Source: Tolypothrix sp. NIES-4075 (GTDB lineage Bacteria; Cyanobacteriota; Cyanobacteriia; Cyanobacteriales; Nostocaceae). Taken from it: DNA of 10,531 bases. The position numbers and the translations under genes are program-made. Where the stretch lies: the NCBI RefSeq assembly GCF_002218085.1, contig NZ_BDUC01000023.1:1-10531 (forward strand). Direction: 5' to 3'. Below the pieces are notes generated by a model, which was not told where the DNA came from, did not search any database, and saw nothing but the letters and a program-made list of their open reading frames with translations. Positions 6,448 through 10,531 of the stretch are shown here, in pieces. Position 1 is the first letter of the stretch. The number at the start of each line of letters is the position of its first letter.

Positions 6448-7098
6448 ATGAAGCTGATCTCTGTTAATGTCGGGCTGCCGCGTGAAGTGACCTGGAAAGG
6501 AAAACCCGTCCGCACTGGAATTTTCAAAGAGCCAATTAATTCGAGAGTGATGGTGCGTGAACTCAATTTAGATGGCGATCGCCAAGCGGATCTCACCGTT
6601 CATGGCGGAGTTGACAAAGCCGTATATGTCTATCCTTTTGAGCATTATGATTACTGGCGAAGCGAATTGCCTGACACAGAGTTAACATTTGGGATCTTTG
6701 GTGAAAATTTCACAGTCACAGGATTTAAAGAAGAGGAAATTAACATTGGCGATCGCTTTAAAATCGGCAATGTAGAACTAATGGTGACTCAACCACGCTT
6801 ACCCTGCTACAAACTAGGGATTCGCTTTGGGCGATCGGATATGGTGAAACGATTTCTCGCCAGTCGTCGCACCGGATTTTACTTTCGGGTTTTGCAAGAG
6901 GGCGAAGTTGAAGTCGGAGACACTTTAGAGTTGATGAGCCGGGATGACAACAATATTACTGTTGCTAATATCATTCAGCTTTATGTTCGTGAGCAAAACA
7001 ATCCAGAGTTACTTCACCAAGCTGCTCAACTGGAAACGTTACCCGAAAGCTGGCGGGACTACTTTCAGGAGCAGATCCGTCGTCAGGATGTGAGATAG
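6448..7098 (+). CDS. MOSC-domain protein, YiiM-like
   Basis: A 216-residue MOSC (molybdenum cofactor sulfurase C-terminal) protein of the YiiM type. Seen: LISVNVGLPREV at the N-terminus; LNLDGDRQADLTVHGG (40-54) with YPFEHYDYW; FGENFTVTG; and QPRLPC with the conserved Cys120, the presumed molybdenum-cofactor/sulfur ligand, followed by YKLGIRFG. A C-terminal helical tail (NPELLHQAAQLETLPESWRDYF) matches the 3-alpha domain seen in YiiM-like members. E. coli YiiM contributes to molybdenum-cofactor-dependent detoxification of N-hydroxylated bases, and such activity here is inference. I chose ATG 6448 over the earlier CTG at 6400, which lies inside the SDR gene, because the domain begins at 6448; a weak AGAAG precedes it. 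It contains two HIP1 sites (6575, 6749), so it is well adapted to this genome. Confidence 0.88.
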   Translation: MKLISVNVGLPREVTWKGKPVRTGIFKEPINSRVMVRELNLDGDRQADLTVHGGVDKAVYVYPFEHYDYWRSELPDTELTFGIFGENFTVTGFKEEEINIGDRFKIGNVELMVTQPRLPCYKLGIRFGRSDMVKRFLASRRTGFYFRVLQEGEVEVGDTLELMSRDDNNITVANIIQLYVREQNNPELLHQAAQLETLPESWRDYFQEQIRRQDVR

Positions 7099-7155
7099 AT
7101 CAACATGTCGTAAAACGCCATCATGTCAATTTTATTACTTACAAGGAGTAATCCC

Positions 7156-8046
7156 ATGACTACATATCGCACAGTTTCGATCGATGGTTTAGACATCTTC
7201 TACCGTGAAGCTGGTTCTCGCGATAATCCGACGATTCTGCTATTGCACGGCTTTCCAACTTCTTCTCATATGTTCCGCAATCTCATACCTGCCCTCGCTG
7301 ATAAATTCCATCTCGTTGCTCCTGACTACCCTGGCTACGGCAACAGTTCGATGCCAACTGTAAATGAGTTTGATTACACATTTGATCGCTTGGCTGAGAT
7401 TGTAGAGAAATTCATTGCTGCGATCGATCTCAAAAAGTACAGCCTTTATGTAATGGATTATGGCGCACCGATTGGCTATCGAATTGCAGCTAAATATCCA
7501 GAGCGCGTGCAATCTCTGATTGTTCAAAATGGCAATGCTTACGAGGAAGGTCTACGCGAATTTTGGGAGCCGATTAAAGCATACTGGCAAGAGCGATCGC
7601 CTGAGAATGCTGAAAAACTCAAATATCTTGTCACCTTGGAAGCAACGAAGTGGCAATATACCAACGGTGTTCGCAATCTAGAAGCGATCAGCCCCGATAC
7701 CTGGACTATCGATCAACATTTCCTCGATCGCCCCGGCAACGGTGAGATTCAACTAGCACTGCTGTATAGCTACGGTACGAATCCACCGCTCTATCCCCAA
7801 TGGCAGGAGTATTTTCGCCAGTATCAACCCCCTACCCTGATTGTTTGGGGCAAGAACGACTACATCTTTCCTGCTGACGGTGCTTATCCTTACCAGCATG
7901 ATTTGAAAGACGTTGAGTTCCATCTACTCGATACCGGACATTTTGCCCTGGAAGAGGATGGGGATGCGATCGCAAACTATATCGATCAATTTCTCACATC
8001 ACGGCTGCAACCCGTTCTCACCCAATCGGCTGGGAACGATCGATAA
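7156..8046 (+). CDS. Alpha/beta hydrolase with Asp nucleophile (epoxide hydrolase/dehalogenase-like)
   Basis: A 296-residue alpha/beta hydrolase. Seen: oxyanion motif HGFPTSSHMF (31-40); DYPGYGNSS; a nucleophile elbow YVMDYGAPIG in which Asp101 replaces the serine of esterases; the acid in WGKNDYIFP (Asp235); and the base in DTGHFALEE (His262). The cap (about 130-220) is helical and tryptophan-rich. An Asp nucleophile is typical of epoxide hydrolases and haloalkane/fluoroacetate dehalogenases, which act through an ester intermediate. The residue after Asp is Tyr, not the halide-binding Trp of classical haloalkane dehalogenases, so the specificity is open. ATG 7156 follows AAGGAG at 7143-7148; the frame extends up to 7123 but lacks a site there. 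It has no signal peptide. The HIP1 site at 7966-7973 codes for part of GDAIA and serves as reference for the insertion in the downstream paralogue. Confidence 0.88.
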   Translation: MTTYRTVSIDGLDIFYREAGSRDNPTILLLHGFPTSSHMFRNLIPALADKFHLVAPDYPGYGNSSMPTVNEFDYTFDRLAEIVEKFIAAIDLKKYSLYVMDYGAPIGYRIAAKYPERVQSLIVQNGNAYEEGLREFWEPIKAYWQERSPENAEKLKYLVTLEATKWQYTNGVRNLEAISPDTWTIDQHFLDRPGNGEIQLALLYSYGTNPPLYPQWQEYFRQYQPPTLIVWGKNDYIFPADGAYPYQHDLKDVEFHLLDTGHFALEEDGDAIANYIDQFLTSRLQPVLTQSAGNDR

Positions 8047-8049
8047 TAG

Positions 8050-8343
8050 CAAGCTTACTTGCGCCAATATCAACCACCCACGCTGATTGTATGGGGCAAA
8101 AATGACCAGGGCTTTTTAGTCGAGGGGGCTTATGCCTACAAACGCGACTTAAAAAACCTGGAGTTTCATTTATATGATACGGGACACTTTGCTCTGGAAG
8201 AAGATGGGGACGCGATCTGCGCTTCTCCCAAAGGGAGACGCCAAGGGCAAACGCAGCAGCGCTTCGCGATCGCAGACCATATTCGTCGCTTTCTGACCAC
8301 TCACGTTGTAGAGAACACCAAGCTAACCACTAGTAACAAATAG
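8050..8343 (+). pseudogene. C-terminal fragment of a tandem paralogue of the Asp hydrolase
   Basis: Starting four bases after the stop of the upstream gene, the frame reads YLRQYQPPTLIVWGKNDQGF, then YDTGHFALEEDGDAI and ADHIRRFLTTHV. This parallels the last third of the 7156-8046 hydrolase (YFRQYQPPTLIVWGKNDYIF, LDTGHFALEEDGDAIANYI). The acid and histidine are kept, but the first 215 or so residues, including oxyanion loop and nucleophile, are missing. The DNA is also close (CAATATCAACC versus CAGTATCAACC), so this is a tandem duplication that lost its 5' part, perhaps by recombination between the copies. A 54-bp repeat interrupts it at 8218-8271 but keeps the frame. The only early start is a TTG at 8059 without a ribosome-binding site. 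A non-functional relic is the likely reading. Confidence 0.75.
8218..8271. repeat. 54-bp in-frame palindromic repeat insertion
   Basis: The element adds 18 codons (CASPKGRRQGQTQQRFAI) between DGDAI and ADHIRRF. CGCGATC occurs at both ends (8211-8217 and 8265-8271), either as a target duplication or as part of the repeat. Its first half can fold: GCTTCTCCC, AAA, GGGAGACGC. The intact paralogue has GCGATCGC with no insert at the same codons (7966-7973), which fixes the insertion point inside a HIP1 octamer. The GGGAGACGC core is common in interspersed repeats of filamentous cyanobacteria. Confidence 0.75.
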
Positions 8344-8373
8344 TTTTGGCTGAGAAATGATGTCAATAAAAAG

Positions 8374-8400
8374 TGATCATTACTACAATTACTACTGATC
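8374..8400. promoter_or_regulatory. Symmetrical repeat block upstream of esterase gene
   Basis: TGATC-ATTACTAC (8374-8386), a single A, then ATTACTAC-TGATC (8388-8400). The octamer ATTACTAC is directly repeated and each outer side carries TGATC. It lies 76 bases before the esterase start in a 133-base gap. The layout suits a regulator binding site, but no regulator gene is in the window. A TACAAT at 8453-8458 could be a -10 box; its best -35 (TTGCCA, 8432-8437) gives only a 15-base spacer. Confidence 0.35.
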
Positions 8401-8476
8401 GAGCAACAGTGTTAAATCAATTAACTTAACATTGCCATTTCAACAGATTGTCTACAATTTATTAAAGGAGAATGTC

Positions 8477-9472
8477 ATGGTTGCTCAAACAAACTCGCAA
8501 GCAGCAAAAATTTTGGAAGTTGCCGACGATCCACGTCTTTCCAAAGGAACGAAGGAATTTTTGAAAGTGTTAAATTCAGGGGGTGTGGCGCTGGAGAAAC
8601 TCACTGCACTCGAAGCACGTCAAGTCCTTGTAGATGCACAGGCTTCCGTTTCAGTAGACCTTTCAGGCATTGAAGAGTCCCAAAAGACGATTACTGCTGA
8701 TGGTTATTCAATTACCCTTAATATTGTACGACCTTCAGGGGTCAAAGGCACATTACCTGTTTTCATCTTTATTCATGGTGGTGGTTGGGTGCTGGGTGAT
8801 TACCCAACACACAAGCGTATGGTTCGCGATCTGGTTGTGCTATCAGGGTTTGCAGGTGTCTTTGTCAACTACACTCGCACGCCAGATGCTCAGTACCCAC
8901 AGGCAATCAATGAGATTTATGCTGCGACCAAATGGGTTGCCGAGCATGGCGAGGAGATTGGCGTGGATGGCAAGAATTTGGCAGTCGTTGGCAACAGTGT
9001 CGGCGGTAACATGACAACTGTCACTGCTTTGAAGGCGAAAGAAAAAGGAGGACCACACATCAAACTGCAAATCCTGATGTGGCCCATTGTAGATGCAGAT
9101 TTTGAAACTAATTCTTATCACCAATTTGGCGATCAGCGTTTTCTGACTGTACCAGCGATGAAGTGGATGTATGATATGTACATCGCTGACCCAAAAAAGC
9201 GCAAAGACATCTATGCTTCTCCCCTACAGGCTACGGTTGAGCAACTCAAAGGCTTGCCTCCGGCGTTAATTGTGGTTGCAGAGAGCGATATCTTGCATGA
9301 CGAGGGCACAGCCTATGGACGCAAGCTCGATGAAGCTGGGGTCGAGGTAACAACTGTGCAGTACAACGGTATGATTCATGACTTCGGACTACTGAATGGT
9401 TTAGCAGAGTTGCCAGAAACCCGTTCTCTATTTGTTCAAGCTGCTGCCCAATTGAAGAAATATCTGCAATAG
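8477..9472 (+). CDS. HSL-family alpha/beta hydrolase (esterase/lipase)
   Basis: A 331-residue carboxylesterase of the hormone-sensitive-lipase group (Abhydrolase_3, bacterial family IV). Seen: an N-terminal cap region (1-85) with ALEARQVLVDAQA; the oxyanion motif HGGGW (100-104); nucleophile elbow GNSVGG with Ser174 (a variant of the usual GDSAGG); Asp271 in ESDILHDEG; and His301 in GMIHDFG. All triad residues are present and in order, so it should be active on short acyl esters. It is cytoplasmic, with no signal peptide. ATG 8477 follows AAAGGAG at 8464-8470, a strong site; the frame opens earlier (8432) but without one. It has its own upstream gap with a possible operator. No HIP1 site lies in the gene, unlike its upstream neighbours. 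Natural substrate unknown. Confidence 0.9.
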   Translation: MVAQTNSQAAKILEVADDPRLSKGTKEFLKVLNSGGVALEKLTALEARQVLVDAQASVSVDLSGIEESQKTITADGYSITLNIVRPSGVKGTLPVFIFIHGGGWVLGDYPTHKRMVRDLVVLSGFAGVFVNYTRTPDAQYPQAINEIYAATKWVAEHGEEIGVDGKNLAVVGNSVGGNMTTVTALKAKEKGGPHIKLQILMWPIVDADFETNSYHQFGDQRFLTVPAMKWMYDMYIADPKKRKDIYASPLQATVEQLKGLPPALIVVAESDILHDEGTAYGRKLDEAGVEVTTVQYNGMIHDFGLLNGLAELPETRSLFVQAAAQLKKYLQ

Positions 9473-9535
9473 GATGCGATCGATGTTTTTGGGGAAGGGA
9501 AAAGACGCTCTTTCATCGCTTTGCTGCTTACCAAG

Positions 9536-9605
9536 TTATACCAATTCGCAATGGGCTACGCCCCGCTACGCTGTTTTCATGCCCGCAGGGCTGTACGCAA
9601 TTAAA
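9536..9605. repeat. Interspersed repeat in the gap before the DUF6130 gene
   Basis: The 204-base gap 9473-9676 carries no convincing gene; its open frames are low-complexity repeat DNA. The part from TTATACCAATTCGC through GGGCTACGCC and GCTACGC to GGGCTGTACGCAATT has imperfect inverted symmetry: AATTCGC...GGGCTACGC on the left against GGGCTGTACGCAATT on the right. It resembles the TACCAATTCGC/GGGCTACGCC repeats frequent between cyanobacterial genes. Confidence 0.45.
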
Positions 9606-9676
9606 AAACTTAGATGCAGCAAAGCTTTCAGGGTTTGCATCTGTATCATATTTTTCGTGAAATGGTATTACCTGCT

Positions 9677-10072
9677 ATGAACAGCCACATACCGAGCGCT
9701 AGGGACATTATCGGACAATCACCGCTGATTGCGATTGAAAACGAAGCACCACCCAAGCTGATTGTCGATCCACCCCTTCCCGAACCGCTAGCACAGGGAC
9801 GCGTCTTCATCCAGTACCGGACGGAGAATTTGCGCGTGTTGCCGGTGTTCGGCAAAGGTGCCCTCGAAGTATCGCCGCGCATCGGTCATATCCACATCAC
9901 CGTTGACGACGCGCCGTGGCACTTTGTCGATTCCAGTGGGGAAACGATCATCCTGGTCGGACTGGAACCAGGCGTACACAAGGTGCTGATCGAACTAGCT
10001 GACCCCATGCACAAAGTAATCACTAGTGAAACTGTAAAGTTCACGCTGCCCGATCCTCAGAAATCATCATGA
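9677..10072 (+). CDS. DUF6130-type protein of unknown function
   Basis: A 131-residue protein that I recognise as resembling the DUF6130 family: PPKLIVDPPLPEPLAQG, VFIQYRTENLRVLPVFG, SPRIGHIHITVDDAPWHF, and LEPGVHKVLIELADPMHK. The pattern of short hydrophobic strands suggests a small beta-sandwich. The GHIH and PGxHK histidines are conserved in what I recall of the family and could be functional, but no activity is known to me. Relatives are often exported; this copy has no obvious signal peptide. ATG 9677 (MNSHIPSARDIIG) fits the family's beginning best; ATGs at 9614 and 9662 would add sequence derived from upstream repeat DNA. No start has a clear Shine-Dalgarno. Its TGA overlaps the ATG of a truncated SDR at 10069 (ATGA). 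In other bacteria similar genes sit near SDR and NTF2-like genes, as here. Confidence 0.75.
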   Translation: MNSHIPSARDIIGQSPLIAIENEAPPKLIVDPPLPEPLAQGRVFIQYRTENLRVLPVFGKGALEVSPRIGHIHITVDDAPWHFVDSSGETIILVGLEPGVHKVLIELADPMHKVITSETVKFTLPDPQKSS

Positions 10073-10140
10073 AAAAACTAGAGGGAAAAATCGCAGTTGT
10101 GACGGGGGTATCTGGGCACATCGCGAGTGGTAGTCATTGA
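10069..10140 (+). pseudogene. Truncated SDR start (23 codons)
   Basis: ATG 10069 overlaps the preceding stop by ATGA and opens MKKLEGKIAVVTG, the first strand and start of the glycine motif of an SDR, then VSGHIASGSH and TGA. The DNA matches the start of the complete SDR at 5679 in 34 of the first 38 bases, then similarity ends abruptly near 10106. The rest of the gene is absent, so the breakpoint lies just inside the cofactor-binding loop. The peptide cannot fold as an enzyme. This marks a deletion or recombination that removed a second SDR which had been coupled to the DUF6130 gene. Confidence 0.7.
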
Positions 10141-10182
10141 TCTGTATTAAACTGCTTTTGAGGTAATTCGGTCGGCACGCAC

Positions 10183-10277
10183 TTACAGCAGAATTCAGAA
10201 TCCAGAAGTAAAACAGGGTTCATATCTAGCTTTGGGATTTAGTTTGTGTACTCCACCTTCCTTGAAATCTGCTGTAA
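10183..10277. mobile_element. Candidate MITE with 10-bp terminal inverted repeats
   Basis: TTACAGCAGA (10183-10192) and TCTGCTGTAA (10268-10277) are exact reverse complements bounding a 95-bp, AT-rich, non-coding segment. The TA at each end would suit IS630/Tc1-type insertion. The internal AGAATTCAGAATCCAGAAGT stretch has the stuttered look of cyanobacterial intergenic repeats. No transposase is present. It starts 43 bases after the truncated SDR. Together with 10141-10182, where nothing is recognisable, it fills most of the gap. Confidence 0.45.
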
Positions 10278-10295
10278 TTTTAATTTAACCATGCT

Positions 10296-10343
10296 GAGAC
10301 GTTGGCGTACCACTTTGTGGAAGCAAGCTACGCAAAGCGTCTC
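10296..10343. repeat. Palindromic interspersed repeat
   Basis: Outer arms GAGACG (10296-10301) and CGTCTC (10338-10343) enclose an inner hairpin CCAC-TTT-GTGG (10310-10320). On the minus strand it reads GGAGACGCTTTGCGTAGC, sharing the GGAGACGC core with the 54-bp insertion at 8218. It therefore appears to be another copy, or relative, of the repeat family found inside genes in this window. Confidence 0.55.
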
Positions 10344-10364
10344 CAAGAGTTGCCTCTCAAAACG

Positions 10365-10378
10365 AGAATCGCGATTCT
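10365..10378. repeat. 14-bp perfect palindrome before DUF1348-like gene
   Basis: AGAATCGCGATTCT is its own reverse complement and ends 14 bases before the ATG at 10393, where a ribosome-binding site would be expected; none is visible. It could act as an operator or a small hairpin affecting initiation, or be part of the adjacent repeat. Confidence 0.35.
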
Positions 10379-10392
10379 ACCGCTTACATACT

Positions 10393-10531
10393 ATGAACAA
10401 ACCCGAAAATCCTCGACTACCCCTGCCGCCTTTTGATAATGAATCCGCTATCCAAAAAGTCCGAATTGCAGAGGATGCTTGGAACACACGTAACCCTGAA
10501 CTAGTATCACTTGCTTACACGTCGGATAGCG
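10393..10531 (+). CDS. DUF1348/SnoaL-like NTF2-fold protein (partial, runs off window)
   Basis: Forty-six codons are present. The start MNKPENPRLPLPPFDNESAI continues QKVRIAEDAWNTRNPELVSL and AYTSDS, the characteristic N-terminus of DUF1348 (SnoaL-like, NTF2-fold) proteins, usually about 150-160 residues with a following RWRNR motif that would lie outside the window. The family is small, cytoplasmic and of unknown function, and often sits beside oxidoreductases. The ATG follows the palindrome at 10365-10378 and has no clear Shine-Dalgarno. This is the second NTF2-fold gene in the window, of a different subgroup from the one at 4760. Confidence 0.75.
   Translation, partial: MNKPENPRLPLPPFDNESAIQKVRIAEDAWNTRNPELVSLAYTSDS

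Noticed and set aside
9474..9680. 68-codon open frame after the esterase
   Set aside because: Much of it is interspersed-repeat DNA (GGGCTACGCC, GCTACGC), with a cysteine-rich product resembling no family and no ribosome-binding site.
1..10531. CRISPR array, tRNA, rRNA, riboswitch or complete transposase
   Set aside because: I read both strands for regularly spaced direct repeats, cloverleaf-like sequence and transposase motifs and found none. The repeats present are isolated palindromes, not arrays.

Overview
The window looks like chromosomal DNA of a cyanobacterium, probably a filamentous, repeat-rich one. The octamer GCGATCGC (HIP1) occurs eleven times in 10.5 kb, at 110, 1005, 2004, 4403, 5430, 5551, 6575, 6749, 7593, 7966 and 8266, where chance would give far less than one. 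Short palindromic interspersed repeats of cyanobacterial style (GGAGACGC, CTACGC and GGGCTACGCC cores) occur both between genes and inside them. The genus cannot be fixed from this sequence.

Every gene I support lies on the + strand. From left to right: a remnant of a small conserved protein (104-208); a DsbA/thioredoxin-fold protein whose CxxC has become CxxS (404-961); an exported alpha/beta hydrolase broken by a 27-bp repeat carrying a stop (1014-1853); a GMC flavin oxidoreductase (2075-3652); a retinol-dehydrogenase-like SDR (3758-4669); an SgcJ/EcaC-type NTF2-fold protein (4760-5275); the C-terminal stub of an RclA/mercuric-reductase-like flavoprotein (5328-5675); a classical SDR (5679-6428) 19 bp ahead of a YiiM-like MOSC protein (6448-7098); an alpha/beta hydrolase with an aspartate nucleophile (7156-8046) followed at once by a decayed paralogue fragment (8050-8343); an HSL-type esterase (8477-9472); a DUF6130-type protein (9677-10072) overlapping by ATGA a 23-codon SDR remnant (10069-10140); a possible MITE and palindromic repeats (10183-10378); and the start of a DUF1348/SnoaL-like protein that runs off the window (10393-10531).

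Functionally this is an accessory cluster of small-molecule enzymes: alcohol oxidation (GMC), carbonyl/alcohol interconversion (SDRs), ester or C-X/epoxide hydrolysis (alpha/beta hydrolases), small NTF2-fold proteins, and sulfur or N-hydroxylated base chemistry (MOSC). Detoxification or catabolism of reactive or xenobiotic small molecules is a reasonable inference, but no substrate can be read from the sequence. No regulator, transporter, complete transposase, tRNA, rRNA or CRISPR array is visible.

The most striking structural signal is decay with a pattern. At least five loci are broken or truncated. In two of them a short repeat (27 bp and 54 bp, both multiples of three) sits exactly inside what was, or appears to have been, a HIP1 octamer in a coding sequence. 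For the 54-bp case the intact paralogue in this same window still carries the unbroken octamer at the equivalent codons.
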